64,000 nt of DNA from Spirometra erinaceieuropaei (lineage: Eukaryota; Platyhelminthes; Cestoda; Diphyllobothriidea; Diphyllobothriidae), in NCBI GenBank assembly GCA_902702965.1, contig CACRXP010000142.1:949594-1013593 (forward strand). The letters are read 5' to 3'. Shown in pieces: positions 13,520 to 25,720 of the stretch. Within the stretch, counting starts at the first letter, position 1. The number at the start of each line of letters is the position of its first letter. Both the position numbers and the translations under genes were made by a program. The notes beneath the pieces were generated by a model, which saw only the letters and a list, made by a program, of their open reading frames with translations, searched no databases and was not told the DNA's origin.

Positions 13520-13990
13520 TCACTTCTTATCTCCCCTTCGCAGCTTCTTCTGCTTGAAACGGCCTTCTTACTCTTCTGCTTCTTCCTCCTTCTGTTCAAC
13601 TTTTTCATTTCTCCTTCTTGTTTGTATTGTTCAGCATAGTTATCATCATAATCCTCCTCTTTCTCTCCACCTTCTTGTTATAACTTCCCTAGACTTTCTT
13701 CTGCTTGATCTGATTCGTCTTTGCATCTCCTCCTCCTCCGCTCCCAACTTCGTATTTTTCTCTTCACATACTTCTTTTTTAAACTATTTTCTAGTCGCCC
13801 GCTTCTTCCTCGTCGTTTTCTCCTCATTCGGTTCCCGTTCTGCTGTTTCCGAGTCCTCTTTCCTCACTTCTACCAACTTATGTTTCTTTCTTCCTTTTTT
13901 GTCTATTTCGACTGGCAACTCTACTTCCTCCTAGCAGTCATCCTATTATTTTTCTCTTGCCATTGTATAGTTGCTACTATTCCTCTTTCT
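13520..13990 (+). repeat. Polypyrimidine (CTT/TCC-rich) tract
   Basis: About 470 bp is strongly T+C-rich on the plus strand, with many CTTCTT, TCTCC and CTCCTCC units but no exact period. It gives rise to long Ser/Phe/Leu-rich chance frames, which are not genes. Confidence 0.75.
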
Positions 13991-14814
13991 CCTACACTGT
14001 CTGCCTTCCTGAACACTGCTACGGATGAGCTCATCCGAGGTCCTCCTGCGGTTTTTCGGGAACTGAGGTGACGACTCAACGGTCTTTTGACCTTAAAACG
14101 AACCAGGAAAAGGGCATTCAGCAGATAACTCCTAACAGTACAGGTATTAATACAGCGGTAGGGGAGATAGGGGTACCACAGCTGGCGGCGACAGTTAATA
14201 GTCTCCCAACGCTTGCAAGCTCTGCGTTAGAAACCGTATTGCTTCAACGATTCCGAATATCTTCGGATGGGATCTGAACCGTCAGACTGAAAAAAGTATC
14301 CCTGTGACTGTATCATACTGCCAAAACAAGGACTGCCGATAGAATGAAGCACCGGTTGATTGGCTTAAACGGTTTACCGTGTATTGGAGTGGAGCGCTGA
14401 GCATTCATCTATGGCACAGTCGTGGATAATTTAAACGTAGCAAGCTTTATGACAAAATGTCACTGCACGACATGCAGACTTCGAGTGATGTGAAATAATT
14501 TAAGCGGATTTAAATGGCTTTGTTAAAGATTTTTGCCCGCACTAAGCAAACCCGACTTAAGGACTGTTGGTATTTAATAACATCCTCGCATCGGTGTTCA
14601 CAATATCCGGCAAGTGCGGGTGGATGCCAAAAATCCGTTTGAGGTGTCTCCGTCTTGGGAATATGCGTTGGAACTAGCGTCTTTACTTTAGCGATTACAC
14701 ACTTGTGTTGGAAGTGTGTTCACCTGTCTGTCCAACCGGGTCTTGGGGCCAAGTGTAGAGTCCTTGCTGACATTCGCAGAGCCAGCAGGAATATATGCTG
14801 GAGGGAGTTCCAAC

Positions 14815-14900
14815 GGTGACATGGAAGACTGGGATGATCATTTCTGAATTATTAGCCGTCGCCAACCAGCCTAGCCCAGACCCAGGCCCTGCCGCACCTG
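14815..14900 (-). mobile_element. SINE1 fragment
   Basis: It contains GGAAGACTGGGATGATCATTT and TTATTAGCCGTCGCCAACCA, the body of the tRNA-derived family. The tRNA-like head is absent. Confidence 0.65.
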
Positions 14901-15149
14901 GGCCTAAAACCCGCGTTTTTGATCATCAGGCGTTATAAAATCCAACTCTCCTGACTTCTGAGTCAGGGGCCGTCGAACTTTCGGCTGCGACCATTCTAAA
15001 CGTTGTTTCGTGGTTTCGCGCGTGAAGTCGCTCGGGCTCCTAGACTCGCGCCGGCTTCTGTGCTAGGCTTTCAACGGCAGTCTGTTGCCTTTTTCTTGCG
15101 CGTTGAGGCGTTCCTTCGGTCGGTAGACTGGGCTTGGTCTATTCGATTG

Positions 15150-15620
15150 ATTGTGCTGTGAGCAGGCTGTATGACAGCTGGACTCTCGTGACCGGACGGT
15201 GCCCACCTTGTACTAGAGAGCATGGTGAGAGCAGAGACGGTGACTTGCGTGTGAAATAGGTTATAGTGGTAGTAGACTTGAGCAGCATCTACTGCGCTCT
15301 CTCCTTCCCCCACCTTGGGTCGGTGTTATGACACAGTCGAGGAGGCAGATGAGGGCGCAGGTGGCTGCCACGTCGAAAACCCGCACCTAGGCGTGACACT
15401 GCGGCTTCTGGTTCAAAAGCACACTGGCCGGGATATTACACAATGAGAAAAAAGAGAGGGCCGACTCGGATCTCAGAGGGCGCAGTGTGGACCAACATCT
15501 GGACGTGCCACCACACCCCCCCAGTGGAGGCATTTGTTGTGGGTGCACATTTACACTAATGCCTGCCAGACCCCGATTTGACGCATCTACAGCGTGGTCC
15601 ATTTGAGGGGCATGCAGGTC
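15150..15620 (-). repeat. REP2 copy, extended
   Basis: Minus-strand copy including the core (GCACCTAGGCGTGACACTGC, TGGTGAGAGCAGAGACGGTG on plus). An adjoining module (15,415-15,620) matches 18,110-18,300. Confidence 0.65.
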
Positions 15621-15809
15621 ATATACTTACTAAATTTAGCAAAGCCTTTACCCGGTGACACGACAGAGTCAAGAAGGAGTGGATGTGGTGGTTAGGACAG
15701 TTAAACTGTCCGTCTTTGTGTGCCACAAACGCCTGGCCCGCACACAATGGACCAGACGCCCACACAAGCAAGAGAGAGGGCGGCTCTAAAATCCATGGCT
15801 TGGGACGCT

Positions 15810-15920
15810 GACAACTGACGGGATGGCTTAAGGCAGAGGGTAAGACTGCAACGGCTCACTCTTAATGTCCCGATAGAGAGACCTGGCTACGCACACCATA
15901 GTTGTAGAGCTTTCTGGTGG
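15810..15920 (+). repeat. REP2 5'-extension fragment
   Basis: The segment with CTGACGGGATGGCTTAA and CTGCAACGGCTCACTCTTAA aligns to 41,595-41,700, the region upstream of a REP2 core there. Confidence 0.5.
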
Positions 15921-16312
15921 AATTACAGCTTAAACTTCATAAGAACAAAAAAACGCGGAACTGTCAGTTCGGGGTCGGAAGGATGGGTGGGGTCGATTGC
16001 TATTCCAAACACCTCTGAAATTGCCAAAAATGTCTTTTAGCAAAAAAATGTTACCATCTATCTGGAGAAGAGTAGGCAACGGAATGATACTGCAGTGGCC
16101 CTATTCCAAGCGTGGTAGCCAGGGTTTCGATCCCGGCCTAGCCTAGCTGCGACAATACTTCCAAGATAAAGCATATCTCTCTCCCTCTAAAAGGTGGCTG
16201 CTACTACACAATCCAGATAGAACGTGGGCGCGGAACGGGGTTCAGAGACACGGTTTGTAGGCTGTTGCTGTGTTTTGGCAATCAGTCATACCGACTGCGT
16301 GAGTCCGGCTTG

Positions 16313-17318
16313 ATCAGTAATTGACCGATCTCATAAAATGTTGGCTGGAATACTGAAATGCGTATTCGATTAGGAAGGATTACTTAGACGCACGTGGCTA
16401 TAATACTGATTATCTTGCAGCATAATCCTTTGGTATTTCAGACTCGGAAGGATGTCAGTTTTTGAATACACTGCTTTTCAATCTCCTGTAGAAACCGCAC
16501 TCGGTAAAAAATGGCTACTTAAATAGCGTGCATTTTCCCATAGATTTTCGATGATCTTGCAAATCCAGATATATTCTATAGAAACCACGAACAAAAACAT
16601 GCCTCCTTTCAGTCGTTCAATAGAGAATCACGTTATGTTTATATTTTATACTCGAAGAAGGAGTATAATTAGGCTTTAAAAAGTTTTCTGATTTCCGAGT
16701 AACGTGTAGCCTGGTCAGTCGTTGCATTAGCGTTTAGTGATTCCAGTGTACGAGGTGCATGTGTTCAGAGCAAAACAAACCATATATTCTTTTATGCCTT
16801 TAAAAATATATCATAAACAGTCCATAAAATTTTGCAATGTAGTTGGACTATGTTGTACATTTCATGAGGAGAAGTGGTAAACGGACAGGAACGATGATAT
16901 ATGAATGGACATTGCGCGGTCTTAAAAAAATTCATAATTAAAAGCTTTTTAAAACCTAATTATACTCCTTCTTCGAATATTAAATATGAAGATAATGTGA
17001 TTCTCTATCAAAAGACAGAAAGAAAGCACATTTTTGTTCGTGGTTTCTATAGAATATATCTGGATTTGCAAGACCATCGATAATAAATGGGGTAAATGCA
17101 TGCTAACTAAGTAGTCATTGTTACCGAGTACGGTTTCTACAGGAGTTTGAGAAGCAGTGTATTCAAAAGTTCACATCCTGCCGAGTTCGAAATATCATAG
17201 GATTATGGAGCAAGATAATTAGTATTACAACCCCACCCAAGTAATCCTTCCTAATCGAAAACGCATTTCAGAATTTCGGCTAACATTTCATGAGATGGGT
17301 CATGCACTGCACTTACTG
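16313..17318. mobile_element. Fold-back MITE (FB family)
   Basis: Inverted arms at about 16,313-16,720 and 16,885-17,318 share GATTAGGAAGGATTACTTAG and its complement, ATATATTCTATAGAAACCAC and its complement, and end motifs around CTCATAAAATG/CATTTCATGAG. The central 160 bp is not repeated. Confidence 0.8.
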
Positions 17319-17869
17319 AATTTAGTACTAAGGACAGCTCCGTGTAGCAAAGCCCTCACCTTTGCCAACAGAGGAACTTCCAGTATCGAATTCGAAATTC
17401 CAACAGTCCGCGGGATATGACCGGGCTTTCCTCTTCGTCTTGTACTGGTTGGTGTGTAGGATGGAACGGTGGATTTCGTTATTCCACTATGATGCCTTTT
17501 AAACTTCAAGGTCAATAAAAATTTGACTCATGTTATCAGTTTTTGGCGTATTCACCTATCGAGCCTTTGTTTATTGCGATAATTTCGAGTGCATACATCA
17601 CCATCATCAAGTGCTGCTTGAAGTCCAGATACCCGGACACCCGTGGTTTGAATTCGAGCTAGTTGTTCATCGAGTATTGCTGGATCAAATGTTTACCCGT
17701 TTGATAATCTAATATTCCCCAATGACTGCCTGTGCATTGCTTATGTTGACGACATTAAAAATCGTACTCATTTCCATGTTCAGAATGATGGCCTGGAGCA
17801 GGTCTCAGCATTGCTATTGGTCTATGGTCTTTTACTCAACAATCAAAAATCCATCCAGTTCGACCGTCG

Positions 17870-18300
17870 TTGTCGACGATATCCACCGTGTGCTCTACAG
17901 CAAGGTGAGAGCAGGGACGGCGACTTGCCAGTAATTTAGTTTATAGTGAGTGTGGACTTGCACAGCATCTACCGCACTCCATCCTCCTCCACCTGGAACT
18001 TGTATCAAGGCAGAGTCAAGAAGACCGCAGGCGGGGAGGGACGGGGTGTATGCGTGGTAGAGCCCGCACCTTGGCGTTCCACTTCACACACCTTGGTCTA
18101 CACAGCAAACGATCAGGACTCTAACCAATAGCAAAATTGGGGAGGGTCGCAGGGGTTCCAGTGTGCGCGACGTACACTGACAGCTGGGTCTGCCACCGAA
18201 CCCCCAACATGTTGGCATTTGTAATGGATTACGTTCCGATAACACGTTCCAAGATCCGGTGGTGGTCCAGCGCATCTACCACGTGGCCCGTTTAGGCGCA
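17870..18300 (-). repeat. REP2 copy, extended
   Basis: It shares CCACCGTGTGCTCTACAGCA, GTGGACTTGCACAGCATCTA and a following module (GGTCGCAGGGG to GTGGCCCGTTTAG) with 15,150-15,620. Confidence 0.65.
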
Positions 18301-18589
18301 CTGACTGCGACCTACTCCCATCCCTGAATCCTTTGACATTCTTCCCACTGTCCTCACATCTTTCCTTCTCCCTTCGAACTAAAATCCTTTCTGCCCATAT
18401 TCGTCAAAGCGTTTATTTAATTTGTCGTTTACGTTCTTACCACGCACACCTCAACGCCTTATCTGGAGATTTGTAGATACTCGTATTTTCCTTCTCAGTC
18501 TTTATAGTTTTTTTGTTATTTTCACAGTTCTGCTTAGAAACGAATATTGAATTTAAGACGTGTCCTCTGGATGCTCTCCTCTGTCGCGG

Positions 18590-18830
18590 GTGTTTCGTTT
18601 GTCTTTCTAGCTGGTATATTAATACGACAACCTTTCCCAACGGTCGAGCAATTTGCTGGTTTAATTCCGGATGATGTTGACCATCCCCTTCATTCTGAAT
18701 TAATGGCTTCGAAGTCTTCCCGCCCCGTGCGCCGTGACTTTCGGTGTACGTCGGCATACCAAAGTCCCGTATTCCCATTTTTGACACGTGTAAAGAGACT
18801 GAAATACAGGAATTGATACCCGAACTGTGA
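18590..18830 (+). repeat. REP3 copy
   Basis: It shares GAGCAATTTGCTGG, TGACCATCCCCTTCATTC, GAAGTCTTCC and GTGTAAAGAGACTG with 36,600-36,765, where a hammerhead-like core follows. No hammerhead follows here. Confidence 0.6.
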
Positions 18831-19674
18831 CCATGATATATGTTCAATTTTTATGCAAACCCATTTTCTCTCTCATCATTTATTGATTTGTATTCTGGCC
18901 ACATGAATGAAGAATGTCATTGCCAACAATTTGGGGATGATATTTTCAAAATAAAGCGTATTTCTCTGTCCCTCTCTATCTCTCTCTCTTCATCCACATC
19001 CTAATGGCAGAGGTCCGGATCAATAAAAGTAATCCAAGACTGGGGTTAGTCGACCTACCCTGATCGCACAAGGGAAGCGGACGTTTCAGTTACATGTGAA
19101 GCATTTGGTCTGGAGATCATGTGGGTGGCTGCATAAGGGCTTTAAAACGATGACCTATAAGTGCTAACATCCAAGAAAACTGGTACTGGAATGGTGATTT
19201 CGGGCTCCTTATCCCGCCTGCCATCTAATTCCTCGACAAACCGTTCAAGGCTAGGAATGCTACAGCCAATGAACATGCACATGTCTTGGTATAACCGTAG
19301 TCAACAGAATCACTCCATGTGTTTTTAGAATGTAATTGAGTCAAGCTAATGGGTCCATACTGAAAGCCGACCATAAAACGACCATAAACGAAATGATGCG
19401 ATCCTTTAGCTGATAATAATTTGCCAGAACTTATTTAAAACGAAACCCGCAATGGGACCCCTTCGACTCGCGGATAAGTATGCAATATATATTGTGATTT
19501 GGAAGTGATTTCAGTTGCCTCGTTCAGACGGAAGAGTTCCTAATTTTTCCTAGTCTTTTATTTCATCTAAAAAGCCGTCAAAAGGTCGACTCCTCAGGGG
19601 CAACCCGCCTAACACCACTTTACAGATAACACACTTGGCATCAAGTTTCACTTAAGGGAAATTATAATGCTGCT

Positions 19675-19770
19675 CATCTATGTCGTATGGATGTCGAGAA
19701 CCTGCCCTTGAAGTATTTCGGGCACATGTGGCGTACTGAAGATGATGCCCCAAAGAGCCAGCTACGTAAA
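19675..19770 (+). pseudogene. Possible non-LTR retrotransposon C-terminal fragment
   Basis: The frame reads LKYFGHMWRTEDDAPKSQL, resembling the W-x-G-H-x-x-R-x-x-D-D block after the reverse transcriptase domain of RTE/CR1-type LINEs. It is very short and isolated, so this is a tentative call. Confidence 0.35.
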
Positions 19771-19984
19771 TACGGGGTGTTGACGCCTTCGGAGATGTAT
19801 CAACTAGCTGTTTTATGGCTACCATTGATCTTATGCAGGACCAGCTATATTCGATCGGATATTACAATTGCAAACTGACCACAGAGTCCAGACACACGCT
19901 ACAGAGGAATCCTGAAGGAAAAAATCCTGAAAAATCTCCCCAAATCTTCCCAATTTGCATAGTGTTGTAATTCTTCTAAAAATT

Positions 19985-20670
19985 GCCGGCAACGGTATAG
20001 AGAAGGACCCCACTTAACTATCGGTAGACCGTGGATCGTGCCATACGTGATTTATGGTAAAGGTAGTTTTATGGATTAAGATGTGAGTTAAGATGTGAGG
20101 TCGTGGGAAGTAACCGCTGTTTGTACTGTAATTTCTGCAACACCCTGCAAATTTATGTCAAGATAAAACCCCATATGACGCGATCCGCAATCTACTTACA
20201 GTTAAGTGGGGTTCTTCTCCATACCGTTGCCGAATATCATATGCCATATGGCGGAATGGAAATCGTAGGCGATTTCGCAACGGTACAGAGAAGAACCCCA
20301 ATCAACTGTCAGCAGACTGTGGATCGTGTCATATGGGGTTTTATCTTGACATACATTTTCAGAGTGTTGCTGAAATTACACTACCGGCAACGACTGTTTC
20401 CCACGACCTCACATCTTAACTTGAAATCCCTTATTTTGTGAAATTTACTAGTTGTTTATTGTTAAATTACTACTCACATTTCCGTTGTCGAACAATAGCG
20501 TAAATTAAGACTTTCCGCATAAACCCAGGCAATTTCTGTGTTTTCTTTCAGTTGACTCGCTTACTGTCTAGCGTGCTGTCCTCCCATAAAACTCCCTTTG
20601 CCATAAATCCCGTATGGAAAGACCCATAGTCTACTGACAGTTAAGTGGGGTCCTCCTCTATACAGTTGTC
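19985..20670. mobile_element. PAL family: nested palindromic element
   Basis: Outer inverted ends are GGCAACGGTATAGAGAAGGA on the left (19,985) and a near complement at about 20,655. Inside lies a second palindrome: 20,088-20,228 and 20,276-20,430 are inverted copies, including TGAGGTCGTGGGAAG/CTTTCCCACGACCTCA-type blocks and AAAACCCCATATGACGCG/its complement. Non-coding; the reading frames inside are arms. Confidence 0.8.
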
Positions 20671-21389
20671 TGATATTGTTCTGTTTTTAATGGCAATCTC
20701 GTTGCAATTGCACTAATTATATGATTGCATCCGAGCATGTGCTCTGGCCTGAAGGTACTCCAGCTGAACCGAAGTGTCTGCTTTATCGATCTACGAAAAT
20801 ACCGTCTCCAAATTATTGCATCAAGACCTCGTTTCTTAGTGTGCTTCATAGATAGAAATAAAACATGCGCTAAGTGAAATATGAAAGTAATTTTAAAGCA
20901 TAGAGGAGTGCTTCAGAGGGGCCTCAGCATGCTGACTGCTACGCTCGAATATGCCACTGGACAAAATAGCTACTTACTATATGCATCTGATTTTATAGAT
21001 TATTGTAGCCCGCTCAAACACCACTATTTTCCTTACCCCCGGGTTGTGAGTAGTTCGTTCCTCATAGACAGGTGGAGGACGATTACTCTTCCACACTGTC
21101 TTGGCACTTAAGAAAAAAGTGCAGAATATTTTAGTTTAAGAGGAAGTCGGACTGATTTTAAGTAGACTTGAGTGTGTAAGCATTTGTCTGTCAACAGGGT
21201 TTTGTAACCTGCTCTATATGAAAACATACTTCTAGAGAGAAACTGTGCTGTAATCTACATCATGAAACGCCTCGTCATATAAGCACAAAACGAATACTGG
21301 AATTGATTTTCGTGAAGGTTTAGGCCAAAAGGTTAATCGACCCCCAAATTTTGCTGAAGACTGGACATGATAAACCAAAATAGTCAGTA

Positions 21390-21474
21390 GGGAAGAAGAA
21401 GAAGGCTGTTCAATGGCCGGAACCATTTCTTTATTCGTCTGAGATTTCGGACTTCTACAGAAGTCCATCACCAG
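21390..21474 (-). ncRNA. Hammerhead-like motif, degenerate
   Basis: The minus strand has CTGGTGA (one change from CTGATGA), a perfect 7-bp stem II GGACTTC/GAAGTCC with a TGTA loop, then GAAATCTC and AGACGAATAAAG, as in the family. The A6-to-G change and altered cleavage-site neighbourhood predict no activity. Confidence 0.55.
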
Positions 21475-22744
21475 GTGTCAAAGCGGCAACAGAACAAACA
21501 ATAACCTGCAGGTGACTGCGCAGAGCTCTGTAAGCCAGCGTCAGATCGATACATCGATTGACTGATTTCTCATCCGAGGTTCAGGATTCAATCGATTCGT
21601 GGCTTGCCTTGCTCTTGGTGGCTGGAAAGTTAGGCTTGATACCCGTTGCGTAGGGGTGGGCAATCACGTACGATAATCCGATACTCCGTCGTGCAGCCAA
21701 CGAGTGCATTGATGTTGGACGCCAGACTGCCACCATGATTTTCTACTGAAGCAACCTCGGTTTTGGGAAATGCCTGGGTACCTCGTCACGATCAGGCCAT
21801 TGCCTAGATCACCTACGGTTATCATAAGTGATCTACGTTTTACCACCACTTAATCGTGAAATTGATAAGTAGATTTTTGCAGAAAGGTAGCGCATGTCCG
21901 TCCTTTGACTTCATCAATTGCATGGCTCTCATCGCCACTGCGAAATTACTGAAAGTACCTTCATACTGGCGGGTCATATGTGGCGGCTGTTTTGGAAGCA
22001 TTATGACCGAGTTTGAACTCGTGCTGGAAACGTAAACGCATTTCCCTTTTTCATCCTCGTTATTAAAGACATATGCTTCAAAATTGTGCTCCGAAAGAAA
22101 GACAGTAAAGAATACACATCAACTGCTAGGTGTGTGGCAATTTATGAAAATCACTGTAAAAATAACAAGTGGTTTCAATTTCTGAGGGTAAGTCCCAAAA
22201 TCAGCCAACAGTTTCCAAAATACCTAATACTCATCATAAAAATATCATTATGACCTTGTTTTGGCATAAGTTGCTTCTCATCACGTAATTTAAATGACCA
22301 TAACCGGCTGTCACAGACAATGGACTAATTATTGTACCTCACAGTTAACCAATTTATTCCGATCTTGCTTTTCATCGCCTGGCAAACGTAAGTGCAAAAG
22401 CTTTTTTTGCACTAGGCTTTTTGCCTCCCGCAAAACTCTGTTTTGGATCCAATAGCAGGTCTATGGCCCGGTAATTGGTTGGGTTTCCACGCAGAGTTCC
22501 ATCCTAACTTGAAGTCGCCTTAAAAATGTTCATTCCTATCGAGAAAGAGAAAAGAAAATGCGGTTTGCAAACGAATAACCACGACTGATCAAAGTGTTCT
22601 GATATGAGGGCCACGTTTTCACGGACCGAAGTTGAAATGTGACCGTCTCTTGACGGTATAAGCTGAAGCCTTCCTTGAATTTGAAAATATTATTTACCTT
22701 CTACTGTTATCTACAACACATTTACTCCCTCAAAAGACAATTTG

Positions 22745-23540
22745 GCAAGTAAACGTAAGCTTTAGCTAAATCTTCTTCAGGCCTGTGCATTTGTATTGCT
22801 ATCCAAATGATTACTGTGAAAATGAGGGCAAGCAGAAATCATTCTGTAGCTGGGGTTTTGGGAGGTGGGTGAGTGGGCGGGTGAAGTGAAAAACAAAATT
22901 ACAGTGTCAGGGGGAGAAGGGGATGGCGGGCACTGGGACGGGTAATTACTCGCGGGTGGCTGGCATGGTGGCTTTGGCCCGCAGTAACTGTGGGGCCTGT
23001 ACGAAGTTCTTCTGTGCGCATAGGACTGGTTTGTATAGCCTGACTGCAGCCGCCTCTGCAGTTGCCAACCGACGCTGTCCAAGTGATTTTGGATAGCTTG
23101 ACGGGACTTTGTAAACCACTCGGAATGCCTATCCGACATCTACACAGTGATCTCTGTCTATCATATGCGCGAGGACAGAGCTGTTAAAATTCTTTATTTG
23201 GCCAATTGCTAACCATGCTGGAAGGAGTTCCCTTAGTCTTTTGGACAAACGCCGGCTCTTGCGACCTAACGGGAGCAGGTGAAGGAGTAAATACGCAGAG
23301 AAGTGGTCTGGGCTGGCAATTTGTCCTTGCCCTCCCCGTATCGGATGGGACTAGCGGAGGAGAGTACACGGACGTCAATTGCCGGAAAGGTCCGTTATAC
23401 AGCTTGAGTAAGGCGTCTTCTAAGAAGTTCACTTGAAAAACCTTTTCTTTCCTGGCGTAAGCATCGGAGGCTTTGGTGGTCTCTCGGCCGTGTTGTTAGC
23501 GATGAATCGATCACGGTACCCGTTCTGGAGAATAAGACTT
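22745..23540 (-). mobile_element. PLE-1 Penelope-like element, 3' part, degenerate
   Basis: The minus strand has the 3' coding region, with PSSMVSNWPNKEF-like remnants of the endonuclease region seen intact at 53.3 kb. It also holds the non-coding tail with a G-rich run (22,852-22,880) and the CTTCAGGCCTGT end motif. It is disrupted by stops and is duplicated, with the FREM intron, from the block at 62.7-63.9 kb. Confidence 0.75.
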
Positions 23541-24010
23541 CCTTGGTTTACTAGTATGCACTGTTCAAGAGCTAGTATAGAACGGATAGGAATTTTTGAG
23601 TTATTTGTGTAATCCCCGGTACAGTTATACTGATTCTGTCAAACGGGCGTTTTAGGCGGGAAAAACTACCATTGGTTGTTTCTTCTATCAATTTGAATAG
23701 AATTTTCCAGGCATTTACGGCTATTTATTGTCTTTTGCTTCTCTCAGTGGTCTTATGCTCTGGTTGTTGTAGGCATTTTAGACAACAACGTTCAATAAAC
23801 AAAAAAACTTGAGCACAACATATAGAGTTATTTGTAAATACTATTGGACTTTACTGACCTCAAGTACTGAGACTGCTTTGTATTTAAACCTTCAGCTATA
23901 TCTACACGGGCGAATACACCAGTAACTTCGTGTACGACTCCTGAGAACTACGTGTCACCGAAGGCAGATATGAGATCTGTCAGATAACCATACAGTTTTA
24001 CATTTCGAGG
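23541..24010 (+). pseudogene. Inverted duplicate of FREM-like intron plus exon A, inactivated
   Basis: The plus strand from the GAATAAGACTTCC block to CGAGG matches the minus strand of 63,157-62,678. It includes the intron, a TTCAG acceptor-like end at 23,891-23,895 and about 115 bp of exon A starting at 23,896. By eye identity is about 85-90% in the exon. The intron has small indels. The exon reading frame has an in-frame TGA where exon A has TGC (Cys). It stops at the CGAGG point, after which PLE-1 sequence follows directly. The intron is retained, so this is a genomic duplication and not a retrocopy. Both parent and copy have PLE-1 sequence on the intron side. Confidence 0.85.
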
Positions 24011-24215
24011 AGAAGAGTACACGGGTGTCAGCTGCTGGAAAGGTGGGTGATACAGCTTGAGTTGGGCGCCTTCTTAGAAGTTCACTTGGCGTGTCCCCTT
24101 GGAAAGGGACCTTGATGAATAGCTTCTTCTTTTCCGCCGTCATCGTCGGGGGCTTTGGTGGTCTTTCGGTCATGTACTCAGCAGCGAATCGATCGGCGCA
24201 CCCGTTCTGGAGAAC
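24011..24215 (-). mobile_element. PLE-1 fragment
   Basis: On the minus strand it reads MTERPPKPPTMTAEKKKLF and then FIKVPFQGDTPSELLRRR, the segment before the GIY-YIG endonuclease. It is cut at its 3' end by the exon A duplicate, so the reading frame runs on into antisense FREM sequence. Confidence 0.8.
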
Positions 24216-24763
24216 AACAGACTAAATTGCGCTTCATGTGTAACTGGACGAAACTCCCGAAATTGGTGTATTGTCCAGACTATTATTGGAGTCATCATGA
24301 ATTCCTTTAAGACTTCTGTCACGCACTCAGACATCAAGGCTGATAGTAATCCTTTTTCTGATATTCCTCGGATAATAAAAGTCGGGAGGTATACTAATGC
24401 AAACCAGTAATTTTAACCCTCCGCTAAAACCTTCATTTGTTCCAGAATTCTCAGGCTTAACTTGCGACAGATATCCTTTCCATGCACTTCCTATGCTCCT
24501 TAACCATATTTAGGCCCAACACAGTTGACCTATTTGCTGAGACAAGTCCGATGAGCCTGGCCTCAACATCGCGACTGGAGTTTAAGTCAACAGCCATGCG
24601 CAGCTGCACAGGTTGGCCGGCCAGGTTGAATTGTCACCTCTTGTAACGGGCGTTGCGGTCAAAGTCACGAAAATCAACCAACGGACGTCCAAAAGACACA
24701 CACCCACAAGGAGAAGGAAAAGGCTGGAATTAGGACTACTTCAAAAAGGTGATAATGACAGAC

Positions 24764-24855
24764 NNNNNNNNNNNNNNNNNNNNNNNNNNNNNNNNNNNNN
24801 NNNNNNNNNNNNNNNNNNNNNNNNNNNNNNNNNNNNNNNNNNNNNNNNNNNNNNN
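24764..24855. other. Assembly gap
   Basis: 92 undetermined bases. The right flank is GC-rich with a C-homopolymer (about 24,944-24,957), a likely cause of the break. Confidence 1.
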
Positions 24856-25429
24856 AGGCGCATCGGTTCGAAATGCCTTCTGTGTATAACGGACGGTCGA
24901 ACTCGGCTCCTCCCCCGCCGCTCGAACTAAAACGCCGCCACCACCACCCCCCCCCCTTTCAGCAGGACGCCAATGCTGACGCCGGGCCTCCCGTCGTCTG
25001 CATTCAGCGCCACCCCGAGGGGAGGGGGGCGGCAGATGACGTGATACCGTCGTCGTCATCAACATCGTCAATTGTACATGCGTGTCATCCTTTTGGCCGT
25101 CGTGACTGTTCAATCCAACAATTGTTCACTTTCAGACAATACGGGGAGGACAGGATAGATGAATCGGCAGAAGACTGAGCAGGACCGTTCAGTAGAGCAG
25201 AGTGAAGCCCCCACAAGCGGAAACTGATAAATCAGTGACACATTTTAGCAAGCATGGTTCTGAGACACTGCTTTCCGCTACTGACAGGTACCAGTAAAAG
25301 GCATATATCAGATTGGACTCAGCGTGGTGGGGTGTCAACTAACCCATCAAGAAATTATAGCGGATGCTATCGACAGCCCTGGGATATTTTTCTGCCCATG
25401 AAACACCAGAAAGTTCTGCTGTCACGATT

Positions 25430-25720
25430 ATGAGGTCTATCATGTGTCCTGCAGCAGGATAAACGTAGGAGCGGTGACTTGCGCCTGGAACAGTTCAAGG
25501 TGATAGTGGACTTGTGATGCACCTCACTCGCCTTGGCCCGCCGTCAGGACATAGACAAGAAGGTCGGGATCGGAATCGGGCGTAGTAGGTGACAGAGTTC
25601 GACAACCCGTCTACGCGTGCCACACACGTCTGTTCCGAGCAACTGAGTGGAGGTGTTCTAGAGAACACGCCAGGTGGGGGCCACTACGGCCTGAGAGAAG
25701 CACCGAATTATACCATTAGA
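25430..25720 (-). repeat. REP2 copy, diverged
   Basis: It shares GGAGCGGTGACTTGCG, GTGGACTTGTGATGCACC and a GACAAGAAGG-type block with other minus-strand copies. Confidence 0.5.

Noticed and set aside
13341..13934. 197-residue plus-strand reading frame
   Set aside because: It runs through the polypyrimidine tract, giving Ser/Phe/Leu runs; the length is due to lack of A in the sequence.
16120..16140. B-box-like GGGTTTCGATCCCGG
   Set aside because: No A-box or tRNA-like arms upstream; too little to call a tRNA or SINE.
23955..24173. 72-residue minus-strand frame starting like PLE-1 and ending in an unrelated tail
   Set aside because: The tail is antisense FREM exon sequence; it is a fusion by insertion, not a real protein.
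24613..25113. Long frames crossing the N gap on both strands
   Set aside because: They depend on undetermined bases.
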